Below the pieces are notes generated by a model, which was not told the origin of the DNA, searched no databases, and saw only the letters and a list, made by a program, of their open reading frames with translations. Below are positions 1 through 7,546 of a stretch of 21,872 nt of DNA, in pieces (positions within the stretch are counted from its first letter, which is position 1; each line of letters starts with the position of its first letter). Source of the stretch: a virus. The stretch covers positions 1 to 21,872 of IMG/VR virus record IMGVR_UViG_3300040801_001538; one strand, 5' to 3'. A program made the translations under genes and the position numbers.

Positions 1-1054
1 CTGCATCAAGGTCGAAAGATACCTCACCGATAGCATCTTCAAATTCTAATGTTTTATAGATTCTGTATGATGCATCAAATGTATCAGCTGAAGCAACTGT
101 AGTACCTGTGTAACCATCTAAAGAAGTTGAACCGATAGCTGCTGGTGTTGATAAGTCTAACTCTAAGTAGATTTCACCTGCTGCGTTACAGATATCTTCA
201 TATTTACCACCTGGATAATTAGTCTCTGTTTCAGTACCATACTGAACGATACCTTTACCATACTTCTGAGTTACGACTCTGAAGTTATAATAAACGTCAG
301 GAGTTGCGTCTTTGTAAGTTTCCAATGATGCTAAGAATTCTTCAGTATCCATTTCTTGACCATCAGGACCAATTAATTTACCAGCACCACCTGATTGGAA
401 ACCTGATAATTTGAATAACAACGCTTTAACATTACCTGTTGCAATTGGAGTATCGTCACCGTTAACTGCCATACCCAATGCAACGTTCAATGCCACTTCC
501 ACTAATGAACCACCTGACCATACTACAGGTGTTAAATCTTTAGTCATTGCCGAGTAAGCACCTTTCGAGTAATCGAAAAGACCTGCTGGGTCAGAATTTG
601 GAGTTTCTCCTTCGTAGAAACGGTCGTACAAGTTCTTACCACTATCGTAGTTAGAATCTGTTGTTGATGGACCTCCTGGTGCACCGAATGGTGCTACGTG
701 TGTACCGTCAGAGTTTCTGTTCTGGATTTTAGGTACGAAGTAGAACAATTTACCGATTGGTAAGTTCATTGCTTGTACAGATACGATATCGTTAGCTAAT
801 AACTTAGAGAATACTCTTCTAACGATAGGAAAGACTACAGTTTCGAATGAACCTGAGTCAGAAGCGTTTGCAGCTTCGTTGATTAAGTGAGACGCTTGGT
901 TTTCGTATAACTGTGCTACGTTTTCTTTCAAGTGACCTTTCAAGCCATCTAAGAAACCTAATTTGTCCCATTTGTTGATTGTGTCTTCTTTGATAACTTT
1001 CAAGTGCTTAAGACCGATGTTACCTACTAGACCTGATTCTAATAATGCTCCCAT
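1..1054 (-). CDS. gp23: Major capsid protein, T4 gp23 type (C-terminus outside window)
   Basis: The reading frame is open from the ATG at 1054 to the left edge, giving 351 codons without a stop, so the C-terminal part lies outside the window. It forms the hexameric shell of the head. The N-terminal 60 residues are helical and charged. They end in HLINE|AANAS (E60|A61), which matches in position and style the T4 gp23 maturation site after residue 65. Next comes the typical N-arm segment with PIVRRVF (76-82) and then LANDIVSVQAMNLPIGKLFY, which is characteristic of gp23 homologues. The gene follows the scaffold gene after a 29-nt gap, the T4 order 21-22-23. Its leader is A/T-rich without a Shine-Dalgarno sequence and has no TATTTATA element, so it is probably co-transcribed with the scaffold. 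Family assignment is confident; the cleavage site is inferred. Confidence 0.93.
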   Translation of the reverse strand, partial: MGALLESGLVGNIGLKHLKVIKEDTINKWDKLGFLDGLKGHLKENVAQLYENQASHLINEAANASDSGSFETVVFPIVRRVFSKLLANDIVSVQAMNLPIGKLFYFVPKIQNRNSDGTHVAPFGAPGGPSTTDSNYDSGKNLYDRFYEGETPNSDPAGLFDYSKGAYSAMTKDLTPVVWSGGSLVEVALNVALGMAVNGDDTPIATGNVKALLFKLSGFQSGGAGKLIGPDGQEMDTEEFLASLETYKDATPDVYYNFRVVTQKYGKGIVQYGTETETNYPGGKYEDICNAAGEIYLELDLSTPAAIGSTSLDGYTGTTVASADTFDASYRIYKTLEFEDAIGEVSFDLDA

Positions 1055-1083
1055 TTTACTAATTTTTTAATTTAAGGATTTAT

Positions 1084-2571
1084 TTATTTAATAATTTTCG
1101 TCATCAAATCCTTCATTCTCATGAACTGAGGATTTTCGTACGTTTTAGACTCGATAAGATTCGAAGATGAACCTTTAACAGGAGACTTAGATACTTTCTC
1201 AGAAACTGATTCTGAAATTGTATTAGCTTCCTTGCCGTCAAACTCTTCTTTCAAAGTCTTATATAAGCCTTTAGATTCTTTCAATGTTTCTACTGAATCG
1301 AATCTTCTGAGGATGTTGATTTTCTCTTGCTTAGTAGTCGTGTTCTCAGTGAACAAACGAGTAGCGTAAGCTAAGTTAGAATTGAAAACAGCCACTTCAT
1401 TCAATTTCTCTTTGAAGATGTTAAGTGCCTTACGGTACTCTTCATTCTTTTCTCTAAGTTGTTGAATCTCTTTTTCAGCACTTTCACCCAAACGAGCTTT
1501 GTTAGGTACTGAGTGTGGTCTTGGTAAACCTTTAGATTTGTCTGATGATGCATTCTGTCCAGCTGCGTGACTTCTCACCATACCTTCAGTTGCCTCACCT
1601 TCCATTCTTCTTTTACGTAATTTAAATGGTTGACCGTATTTTTCTTTATACATATCAAACATTTTCCTACCACTACTACTCATTCCTAAGTCTTTTTCGT
1701 CACCCATATCAGGTGCGAACCAGTTTTGTTTGTCACCATACTTTGACATTAAATCATCAAATGAGTCAATTTCTTCTTCATCGTATTCAAAATCAAAGTC
1801 CCCGTCATATCTTCTATCTTTTCTGTTATGCCAAGGTTGGTCACCAATACTTAAGAACATATCATCGTAATCTTCTACCATTTCTTCTTCTTGATATCCT
1901 TCTTTATACTCTTCGTCCATATCGTCTTCTTCAGATACTTCGATTTCGTAAACAACTTCGTCCATATCTTCTTCAGATACTTCTTCAGCCATTTCTTCTT
2001 CTTTCTCTTCTGATTCCATTTGGATTTTGTACTCGACATCAGCTTCGTCATCCTTAAGTGTAACTTCGTCACCCTCTTGAGAGATGATGATTCCGTCTTC
2101 TTCACCCATTGCCTTGAAAACCTTCATGATTTCCTCGTCAGACGCACCTGTTAAATCAAGTGGTAAAAGAACTTCTTCCTCATCGTCAACTTCCAACTCA
2201 TCACCAGGTAAGTCCATTCCCAACATATCTTCTACGTCTTCCATGTCCATTTCCTCGTCTTCGTCTTCCATTTCCGAATCTTCATCAGAATCCATGTCCA
2301 TATCCATGTCCATTTCATCCTCTAAGTCTTCAATGTCAAGTTCCATTTCTTGTTCAGCTATTTCTAACCCTTTTTCCATTTTTGAACCTTCATCCATTTC
2401 GACTGCGTCAACCTCCTCTTCCTCAGAGAGCGATTCTTTTACTAATTCACTGATTTCTTCCTTCATAGTAGAAGCAAGTATTCCTTTTGCGTTTTCTGTT
2501 ACGGCTTCTTCCAGATTCTTCATCTGAAGTAGTGCCTCTTCAACTAATGATTTTTTAGTTTCGTTTGCCAT
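1084..2571 (-). CDS. gp22: Prohead scaffold / core protein, T4 gp22 type
   Basis: A 495-aa, extremely acidic protein placed between the prohead protease and the capsid gene, as in T4. The N-terminal third is almost all Glu/Asp/Met, including an alternating Met-Asp run. The C-terminal third carries a predicted coiled coil (LREKNEEYRKALNIFKEKLN) followed by FNSNLAYATRLFTE and KINILRRFDSVETLKESK, a signature I recognise from core proteins of marine T4-like phages. The expected role is an internal scaffold around which gp23 assembles, later degraded by the gp21 protease; sites of the form (L/V)EE|A near residues 12 and 22 fit such processing. It is longer than T4 gp22 (about 270 aa), mainly through the acidic insertion. 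The start is the first ATG after an A-rich leader. The upstream TATTTATA element and 10-bp palindrome TTTGCGCAAA (2581-2590) lie in its 5' region. Confidence 0.88.
   Translation of the reverse strand: MANETKKSLVEEALLQMKNLEEAVTENAKGILASTMKEEISELVKESLSEEEEVDAVEMDEGSKMEKGLEIAEQEMELDIEDLEDEMDMDMDMDSDEDSEMEDEDEEMDMEDVEDMLGMDLPGDELEVDDEEEVLLPLDLTGASDEEIMKVFKAMGEEDGIIISQEGDEVTLKDDEADVEYKIQMESEEKEEEMAEEVSEEDMDEVVYEIEVSEEDDMDEEYKEGYQEEEMVEDYDDMFLSIGDQPWHNRKDRRYDGDFDFEYDEEEIDSFDDLMSKYGDKQNWFAPDMGDEKDLGMSSSGRKMFDMYKEKYGQPFKLRKRRMEGEATEGMVRSHAAGQNASSDKSKGLPRPHSVPNKARLGESAEKEIQQLREKNEEYRKALNIFKEKLNEVAVFNSNLAYATRLFTENTTTKQEKINILRRFDSVETLKESKGLYKTLKEEFDGKEANTISESVSEKVSKSPVKGSSSNLIESKTYENPQFMRMKDLMTKIIK
2285..2330 (-). 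repeat. Low-complexity Met-Asp coding repeat in scaffold gene
   Basis: Tandem hexamer-like units (TCCATG/TCCATA on the plus strand) encode alternating Met-Asp residues. They form the core of a wider Asp/Glu/Met-rich stretch and are prone to length variation by slippage. Confidence 0.7.
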
Positions 2572-2609
2572 TTTTTACTATTTGCGCAAATGTTTATTTA
2601 TTCTTATCA

Positions 2610-2617
2610 TATAAATA
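2610..2617 (-). promoter_or_regulatory. Putative late promoter element TATTTATA before scaffold
   Basis: Exact TATTTATA on the coding strand, 38 nt before the scaffold ATG and downstream of the terminator at 2661-2687. It would therefore restart transcription for the scaffold-capsid pair. It is one of eight exact copies found upstream of minus-strand genes. Function is inferred from recurrence and position. Confidence 0.5.
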
Positions 2618-2660
2618 GTATGAAATATGGAAAAATATCACATACGAAACATAAGAGCAT

Positions 2661-2687
2661 AAAAAAATCGGAAGTTACCCTCCGATT
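2661..2687 (-). terminator. Intrinsic terminator after the 69-aa gene
   Basis: On the minus strand a 7-bp stem, AATCGGA pairing with TCCGATT, is followed at once by a run of seven T. It lies about 25 nt downstream of the 69-aa gene stop and before the scaffold promoter element, so it ends the protease-containing unit. Confidence 0.75.
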
Positions 2688-2712
2688 CTTTAATTTTTTG
2701 GTTTAATTTTTG

Positions 2713-2922
2713 TTATTCGTAAACCTCGTCGATTTTACTTTCAGAACAAGCGGTGATTCTCCAATCGTGTGGGAAACCTTCGAAACTCTTAGTAACTTTA
2801 GCCTCAACTTCAGTTACATTGTAACCTCTTACTAATTTCTCTTCTCTGATTTTTTTAATCTTTCCTGAGTTTTCATCAGGTAGGTCATAACTAATTTTTG
2901 CTACAAAATATTTTTCATCCAT
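2713..2922 (-). CDS. Small protein, DUF4494-like
   Basis: A 69-aa protein with the pattern YFVAKISYDLPDE, then EEKLVRGYNVTEVEAKVTK, then a C-terminal segment with ITACSESKIDEVYE. The order (short beta strands, a 'Y(N/S)xTEAEA' helix and a closing 'I..s...IDEVY' strand) resembles the DUF4494 family of Bacteroidota and their phages; this is from memory of the family and could not be checked. It sits 13 nt downstream of the protease gene and just before a terminator, so it is the last gene of that unit. The function is unknown. Location in the head cluster suggests late expression but does not prove a virion role. Confidence 0.75.
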   Translation of the reverse strand: MDEKYFVAKISYDLPDENSGKIKKIREEKLVRGYNVTEVEAKVTKSFEGFPHDWRITACSESKIDEVYE

Positions 2923-2935
2923 GGTATAAAAGTTT

Positions 2936-3655
2936 TTAATTACCTAAATAATCGGATAATCTTTTCATTAAGTCAATAGACGCACCCATTCCACCATCAA
3001 TTCTTGGTTCTTCTTGAGGTCTTTTCTCCTCTTCTAAGTTTTCCTCATACTTACCCTTATCATCCTTATTAAGGAATAAGTACGCACCTGGAGTAGATGG
3101 TGATGATACCAAATCAAAACAGATAAGTTCAAAATCTTCTTGTACCTCGTTTCTTTCACCCTTCTTAGCCAATGAACCGACACCACGAGAAGATACCCCC
3201 ATAGTTACACCTTGTCTCATAAGGTTAGCCGCTTGGTCACCAGGACAAGACACTACACCACCGTTATGGAACCCTGGTGATGTTAATAATTTAATCTTAC
3301 CCATCAGTGTATTACCTTCCCACCACATATCTGTAATAAGGTGTGATACACGGTCCAAATCAATTAGTGATGATTCAGGGTGATTAAGTTCTGAGATAGA
3401 TAAACCTTTACTGATTGCTCCTTGATATCTTTCGGCTTCTCTACGTAAAATCTTTTCAGGGTATACACGACCATTTCTATTTGGTGTGTCATATTTTTGT
3501 AATACCGCATAAAACTCAAATGGTTTCGAATGGTCTAAGTCACCATACGATTCTTTGATGACTTCTGCGTTACGGCTATCGTGTGGATTAACATATCCTG
3601 CATCCCACTCTATCAATATCCCTTTACCTGTATCTTGTGGTCCTAAAACTTTCAT
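2936..3655 (-). CDS. gp21: Prohead core protease, T4 gp21 type (peptidase S77-like)
   Basis: A 239-aa serine protease that would cleave the scaffold, capsid protein and internal proteins during head maturation. Features seen: NRNGRVYP near residue 60, SELNHPES with likely catalytic His92, MGVSSRGVGSL with likely nucleophile Ser155 or Ser156, and FDLVSSPSTPGA (Asp181), all in the order expected for T4-like prohead proteases. The length is close to T4 gp21 (212 aa). The Glu-rich C-terminal tail (201-220) could be an autoprocessed segment. The start is the ATG at 3655, 16 nt after a TATTTATA element; the leader is A/T-rich without Shine-Dalgarno. It is followed by the 69-aa gene in the same unit. 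Family assignment is strong; the exact catalytic residues are inferred by position. Confidence 0.92.
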   Translation of the reverse strand: MKVLGPQDTGKGILIEWDAGYVNPHDSRNAEVIKESYGDLDHSKPFEFYAVLQKYDTPNRNGRVYPEKILRREAERYQGAISKGLSISELNHPESSLIDLDRVSHLITDMWWEGNTLMGKIKLLTSPGFHNGGVVSCPGDQAANLMRQGVTMGVSSRGVGSLAKKGERNEVQEDFELICFDLVSSPSTPGAYLFLNKDDKGKYEENLEEEKRPQEEPRIDGGMGASIDLMKRLSDYLGN

Positions 3656-3671
3656 ATTAATAAATCTTTAT

Positions 3672-3679
3672 TATAAATA
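3672..3679 (-). promoter_or_regulatory. Putative late promoter element TATTTATA before protease
   Basis: Exact coding-strand TATTTATA in the context GTATTTATAATAAA, 16 nt before the protease ATG. The same extended context recurs before the OmpA-like gene at 21591. Confidence 0.55.
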
Positions 3680-3693
3680 CTTGAGAATAGAGA

Positions 3694-4092
3694 TTATTCT
3701 ATGATGACATCATATTCACTTATCTCCACTCCAATGTATTTGGAATATTTCGCATTCATTATTTCGGACACTCTATTATTGATGACATGTCCCAATGATA
3801 AATCTTCACCTGAATAAACATCTTTGATTGCCCAAGCCATTGCGAAACTAGTCACATCTTGTTCACCGTAATAGGTATATAGGATTTTATCGATACCAAC
3901 TCTAACAGATACATCACTATCCTCTATGTCTCCTTCTAATATTACGTGACGAAATGTCACAACAGTAAAATCCTCCTCCACTGTAAAATCAGAAGGGTCA
4001 ATAAGATTATTGAGGTCATCAAGGGCCGTGTTGGCTTCATTGATGACCTTCTTTAATCTTCTTAATTGATTCTCTGTAATTTTGATTTTCAC
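3694..4092 (-). CDS. Unknown 132-aa protein with possible cleavable capsid-targeting leader
   Basis: No known domain is recognised. The first 20 residues, MKIKITENQLRRLKKVINEA, form a basic amphipathic helix ending in INE|A (E19|A20), the same tetrapeptide as the predicted maturation site of the capsid protein in this window. The rest is an acidic, mixed alpha/beta domain (VTFRHVILEGDIEDSDVSVR, then a Tyr-rich segment). The T4 internal proteins IPI-III and Alt carry a comparable short leader that directs them into the prohead and is removed by gp21. The gene lies directly upstream of the protease gene. A near-match to the late element (GATAAATA on the plus strand, 4108-4115) lies 15 nt before its start. 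I infer, without proof, an internal head protein. Confidence 0.75.
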   Translation of the reverse strand: MKIKITENQLRRLKKVINEANTALDDLNNLIDPSDFTVEEDFTVVTFRHVILEGDIEDSDVSVRVGIDKILYTYYGEQDVTSFAMAWAIKDVYSGEDLSLGHVINNRVSEIMNAKYSKYIGVEISEYDVIIE

Positions 4093-4102
4093 GAAAAAGG
4101 TT

Positions 4103-4552
4103 TTAAGATAAATATTCCGTCTTTTTCGTTTTAGTCTTAGATAGTGTAAAATACTTTGATGACATTAACTCATCTTGATATATTGATTTACAAATAGTTT
4201 TAACTCTGTCTCTTAAAATTGGTGATTTAAAGTCCATATGTTCTTTTACAAATAAAGTAACTTCTAAGTTCATAAATGACTTCTTACCGACTTGAATACC
4301 ACTGGTTCTCAAATCTAAATCTACTATATTGTGTGTTTCAAATATTAAGGGGTCGACACACTCCAATAGGTTATGTTTAATATTTCTGTTTAGGTTTCCG
4401 TTTATTCTATTCCAATTGTCTGATTCTATGGTTGGTTCAACCCACGACTGTATCGTAATATAGATTGATTTTAATTTATGCGCATCAACCGTACCATAAC
4501 TACATTTAGCATTTTCGAAGATATTCAACTTCGAACTTTTTCCTTTTTTCAT
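4103..4552 (-). CDS. Conserved-looking unknown protein, 149 aa
   Basis: I do not recognise this protein. It begins with a basic segment (MKKGKSSKLNIFENAK) and has an alpha/beta composition with several aromatic and Asn-rich stretches (WVEPTIESDNWNRINGN, then HNIVDLDLRTSGIQ and FMNLEVTLFVKEH), ending in a Lys/Thr-rich tail. There is no signal peptide or membrane segment. It is the first gene downstream of the divergent rpsU promoter region. No clear TATTTATA element precedes it; its leader contains only TATAT-rich sequence. It is separated by 10 nt from the following 132-aa gene, so the two are probably co-transcribed. Coding status is supported by length and fit between neighbours. Confidence 0.75.
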   Translation of the reverse strand: MKKGKSSKLNIFENAKCSYGTVDAHKLKSIYITIQSWVEPTIESDNWNRINGNLNRNIKHNLLECVDPLIFETHNIVDLDLRTSGIQVGKKSFMNLEVTLFVKEHMDFKSPILRDRVKTICKSIYQDELMSSKYFTLSKTKTKKTEYLS

Positions 4553-4636
4553 ATATTTTCATATATCTTATATCGTTTATTGTTGATAAAAGTATAATAA
4601 ACTTTTCACCGTTAGTCAAAAAATGGTATAGTCTTT

Positions 4637-4644
4637 TATATTTA
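4637..4644 (+). promoter_or_regulatory. Putative -7 promoter element for rpsU
   Basis: TATATTTA is one base from the Bacteroidota -7 consensus TAnnTTTG and lies 15 nt before the bS21 start. No convincing TTTG -33 element was found at the usual spacing, so this is weaker than the other plus-strand promoters. Confidence 0.4.
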
Positions 4645-4659
4645 TTATTATAATCAAGT

Positions 4660-4851
4660 ATGTTAATAGTAAAAGTAGACAAAAAAGGTGGTATTGAGAG
4701 AGCTCTCAAAAATTATAAGTACAAGGTCATTAAGACCAAACAACTTAATAATTTGAGGGACGGAAGATACTATGAAAAGCCAACCACTAAAAAAAGAAGA
4801 CAATTAGAAAAAGCCAAATATAATGAAAAAAGAAAGGGTTCAGAATACTGA
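4660..4851 (+). CDS. rpsU: Phage-encoded ribosomal protein bS21
   Basis: A 63-aa, strongly basic protein with the bS21 plan: a short N-terminal beta strand (MLIVKVDKKGGIERALKNYK), a helix, then KPTTKKRRQLEKAKYNEKRK. Length and sequence style match Bacteroidota bS21. It would join the small ribosomal subunit near the 16S rRNA 3' end and affect initiation. Tyr54 is present; from memory, Tyr54 of Flavobacterium johnsoniae bS21 helps occlude the anti-Shine-Dalgarno sequence. There is no Shine-Dalgarno motif before its ATG. It is a lone plus-strand gene among late minus-strand genes, with its own promoter-like element and a strong terminator at its 3' end. Phage bS21 genes are known from other phages, including the pelagiphage HTVC008M. 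The alternative, a generic basic phage protein, is unlikely. Confidence 0.92.
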   Translation: MLIVKVDKKGGIERALKNYKYKVIKTKQLNNLRDGRYYEKPTTKKRRQLEKAKYNEKRKGSEY

Positions 4852-4861
4852 ACCCTTTTTT
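4833..4861 (+). terminator. Strong bidirectional intrinsic terminator
   Basis: Perfect 11-bp stem AAAGGGTTCAG / CTGAACCCTTT with an AATA loop, followed by T residues on the plus strand and by TTTCTTTTTT on the minus strand. The rpsU stop codon lies in the stem. It ends both rpsU and the convergent 244-aa gene (stop at 4864). Confidence 0.9.
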
Positions 4862-4863
4862 AG

Positions 4864-5598
4864 TTATAAACCTTCGTGTAGTTGTCGTAATTTATATAAC
4901 GATACTAAATCGTTTTTACTTTCACTAATCTTTTGAATGGTAATACCAATTTTTTCTTGAAGTTCTTTGTCTTCATTTTCATTGATAGTCCCTTGTAGTT
5001 TAGATACCACAGATTCTTTAAGTGTAGACATTTCTTCTGTGATTTGTTCTTTAGTCATAGAAAGTAATGATTTTAATTCTTCTTTTTCTGACTCAGCAAT
5101 ATTTTCAAACTCTTTGTTAAATGTGTTTGAAGCGATTTTCAACATTGTAGATAATGGGAGATTCACAGACTCTTTAATGATTTCTTCGACTTTTGTCTCA
5201 GTAAGTGTTTTCTCTATCTTTAATTTAGATTCTACTACTTGTTCTAATTTTGTTAAAGATTTCTCATATATAATATTATCAATATCTCTGTAAGTATTCT
5301 CAACAGATTCCTCTAAAAGTGAATCTACCCATTTAGATAATTCTTCAATTTTTTCTTTGTTATTTGTAATGATATCATTCAACTTTTCAAATGATTCATT
5401 TACATACATTGTTGCAACTTCTTTTGTTAGCCCTTTTTGTGAACTTAATTCATCATATAGGAAGTAGGCCTCTGCCAAGTTTTTATCTCCTAATATTCTT
5501 GATTTAAATCCCGACATATTAGTCTTGAAAGTACTCTTTCCATATGAAGAAACTAATGCTCTTTCAATTTTAGATTTTATATCACCAAACTTATTCAT
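4864..5598 (-). CDS. Helical head-cluster protein, 244 aa
   Basis: A mostly alpha-helical, Glu/Lys/Ser-rich protein with no recognised catalytic motif. The N-terminus (MNKFGDIKSKIERALVSSYG) is followed by FKSRILGDKNLAEAYFLYDE and long coiled-coil-like heptads up to the C-terminus (LVSLYKLRQLHEGL). I recall proteins with this N-terminal layout next to the portal gene in other marine T4-like phages, but know of no assigned function. It lies 24 nt downstream of the portal gene, has its own TATTTATA element 13 nt before the ATG, and ends at the bidirectional terminator. A structural, portal- or core-associated role is plausible from position only. Confidence 0.8.
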   Translation of the reverse strand: MNKFGDIKSKIERALVSSYGKSTFKTNMSGFKSRILGDKNLAEAYFLYDELSSQKGLTKEVATMYVNESFEKLNDIITNNKEKIEELSKWVDSLLEESVENTYRDIDNIIYEKSLTKLEQVVESKLKIEKTLTETKVEEIIKESVNLPLSTMLKIASNTFNKEFENIAESEKEELKSLLSMTKEQITEEMSTLKESVVSKLQGTINENEDKELQEKIGITIQKISESKNDLVSLYKLRQLHEGL

Positions 5599-5611
5599 AA
5601 TTGTTTTTATT

Positions 5612-5619
5612 TATAAATA
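5612..5619 (-). promoter_or_regulatory. Putative late promoter element TATTTATA before 244-aa gene
   Basis: Exact coding-strand TATTTATA, 13 nt before the ATG at 5598, in the 24-nt gap after the portal gene. Confidence 0.5.
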
Positions 5620-5622
5620 TCT

Positions 5623-7497
5623 TTATTTGAGTAAGTCGTTTAACTTTTCTTCCATTTCACCCAGTGATGTCCTTCCCTTAGATAAGTCTATGGTTTCATC
5701 TCTACCAAATAAAGTCGTATCTTCTAATATCAAATCCAAATCTTTATTTCTAACGAATGTCTCAGGAGTTATGTCTTCACCACCTGTTTCAACTTCACCT
5801 CCGATGTCTCCACCTAAGTCTCCACCTAAGTCACCACCTAAGTCACCACCGCCGAAGTCACTTCCTCCTCCGCCGAAGTCTCCTCCACCGAAATCATCAC
5901 CACCTTCGTCAGAAGTTTCACCTTCAGGTTGACCACCTTTCTGACCGTATAGTTTATCTAAGTTATCGAATATACCCGTATTAATAATAACCTCTTGAGT
6001 TTTCTCCAATTCACCAGCAACCGCTCTTTCAATACGTTGTTGTTGAAGGTCTAACTTAATTTCCTCATCAGAGAAACCAAGAATGTGTTTCTTAGCCCAC
6101 GATGAAGATACTGGTAAAATACCATTACCTGGGTCAGTTGTTGCATCACGATACAATTGAATCTTCTGTTGCCATTGCTCCACTTTCAACAAGTCTGCTT
6201 GTGATGATGGGTTTGTCAATGCCAATTGGAAGTTTTGTAATTCATCCTCAAATCCTAAAATGTATAAGTGAATGATTGCAATCTTATTCAACTCCTGAAT
6301 CATAGACTTTTGGATTCTATTGATTGTACGAGCAAAACGAATATCTTGTAACGCCAAGTTCTTACCATCACCTGTAACTTCTTCAAAACCTAAGAACGCC
6401 TTTGGTACACGTAACGCAGTTAAAAGTTTCTTTTGGATATATTCAATATCCGCAATCTCTGATAAGTTTTGTGCACCTGGTAAGGTATCAATAGGGTTCG
6501 GAGCATTAGGGTCACGAACAGGAATAAAGTAATCTTGGTCAACAGCCATTTGGTTCATACGTAAGTCTACATTACCCGTTGAAGGGTCTGCAACTTGGTC
6601 ACGTTTGAACTTATTGGCGACTCGTTGTACATACGGTTCGACATCTTTGTCATCCATATTACCTACGAAGACTTTAAATACCCTTCTTTCAGGTGCTCTT
6701 GATGTTCTATAGATTAACATCGCATCTTCAGAAAGAATAAGTTGTTTCCATATTCTTCTGGCTTTCTCCAACATTGAAGTACCATAAGGTAACTTTCTAT
6801 CATCACCCAATAATCTAAAATGTGCAATTTCCCACGTGTTGAACTCCATGTCCTTAACTTTCCATGTGAACTTAAGAACCTCTTCATTACTTTCACCACT
6901 TGGTTGTTGTACACCATATTGACTTGGTGCTGACTTCATACCTCTTTCCAATCTTTCGATTTCAATGTTCGGTAATTGTTGACCACCCATGATACCCTTT
7001 TCAGGGTCCAACTTAAGGTAAACAAAGTTATCACCGTACTTAGCGGTATTTCTTGTCCACATCGGTAAGTTAGTGTCAATGTCTAATCTATTGTTGAATA
7101 AATCTGTCAATACAGATTTGATTCTTTTACTCTCGGAATATACCTGTAAAATGAAACCATCTTCATTTGCAGTTGTAGATTCCTCAGCATAGATATCAAG
7201 AGCCGCAGATATTTCAGGAGTATACTCCATACTCTCGTAATCGTAAAATGCGGCCAATCTTGTTGGTTCGTAATATACGGCTTGAGTATATAGGTTATTT
7301 TCAACCTTTTGCCACTGTTGACCTAAATATAAAGTCTGTTGGGCTTGTAGTTTTTCTCTTTCGTACTCCTGTTTGTCTCTAGTCCTTAATAAATCTTCCT
7401 TATCAAAATTATAAACAGGAGGCTGCTGGTCCAATGTTGAATCGGGACCAAATACTTTGGTTAATCTCTGCCAAACAGTATAGTTATTTTTAGCCAT
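5623..7497 (-). CDS. gp20: Portal vertex protein, T4 gp20 type
   Basis: A 624-aa portal that forms the dodecameric DNA channel at one head vertex and docks the terminase. Recognised segments: RLAAFYDYESMEYTPEISAA and ALDIYAEEST (approximately residues 80-110), WTRNTAKYGDNFVYLKLD, the AHFRLLGDDRKLPYGTSMLE block, YRTSRAPERRVFKV, and the LRVPKAFLGFEE region, all usual for T4-like portals. It is about 100 residues longer than T4 gp20; the extra length is mostly a C-terminal Gly/Asp tail of FGGGD and LGGDLGGD repeats, followed by a short conserved-looking end. It lies 49 nt downstream of terL and has its own late element. Assignment is strong; the role of the Gly/Asp tail is unknown. Confidence 0.93.
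   Translation of the reverse strand: MAKNNYTVWQRLTKVFGPDSTLDQQPPVYNFDKEDLLRTRDKQEYEREKLQAQQTLYLGQQWQKVENNLYTQAVYYEPTRLAAFYDYESMEYTPEISAALDIYAEESTTANEDGFILQVYSESKRIKSVLTDLFNNRLDIDTNLPMWTRNTAKYGDNFVYLKLDPEKGIMGGQQLPNIEIERLERGMKSAPSQYGVQQPSGESNEEVLKFTWKVKDMEFNTWEIAHFRLLGDDRKLPYGTSMLEKARRIWKQLILSEDAMLIYRTSRAPERRVFKVFVGNMDDKDVEPYVQRVANKFKRDQVADPSTGNVDLRMNQMAVDQDYFIPVRDPNAPNPIDTLPGAQNLSEIADIEYIQKKLLTALRVPKAFLGFEEVTGDGKNLALQDIRFARTINRIQKSMIQELNKIAIIHLYILGFEDELQNFQLALTNPSSQADLLKVEQWQQKIQLYRDATTDPGNGILPVSSSWAKKHILGFSDEEIKLDLQQQRIERAVAGELEKTQEVIINTGIFDNLDKLYGQKGGQPEGETSDEGGDDFGGGDFGGGGSDFGGGDLGGDLGGDLGGDIGGEVETGGEDITPETFVRNKDLDLILEDTTLFGRDETIDLSKGRTSLGEMEEKLNDLLK
5803..5905 (-). repeat. Gly/Asp-coding tandem repeat in portal C-terminus
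   Basis: Roughly 12-nt units (CACCTAAGTCTC and variants on the plus strand) encode GGDLGGDLGGD and related FGGGD units. The flexible, acidic, glycine-rich tail is atypical for T4 gp20. Confidence 0.7.
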
Positions 7498-7509
7498 TTC
7501 TTCTTTTTA

Positions 7510-7517
7510 TATAAATA
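7510..7517 (-). promoter_or_regulatory. Putative late promoter element TATTTATA before portal
   Basis: Exact coding-strand TATTTATA in the context ACTATTTATATAAAAAG, 12 nt before the portal ATG. Confidence 0.5.
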
Positions 7518-7546
7518 GTAGTTATATTCTACAATAATTCAATATT

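Noticed and set aside
2084-2527. Ser-rich plus-strand frame opposite the scaffold gene
   Set aside because: Antisense shadow of Asp/Glu/Met codons; no promoter or leader, and the minus-strand product is a recognised family.
4506-4709. Minus-strand 67-aa frame crossing the rpsU start
   Set aside because: It overlaps both rpsU and the 149-aa gene and has no family resemblance; rpsU is a clear family member.
5525-5932. Plus-strand open frame rich in Pro, Ser and Lys opposite the portal C-terminus
   Set aside because: It is the antisense shadow of the portal Gly/Asp repeat; the PPKS repeats are just the reverse strand of GGDL codons, and it runs across the portal/244-aa junction.
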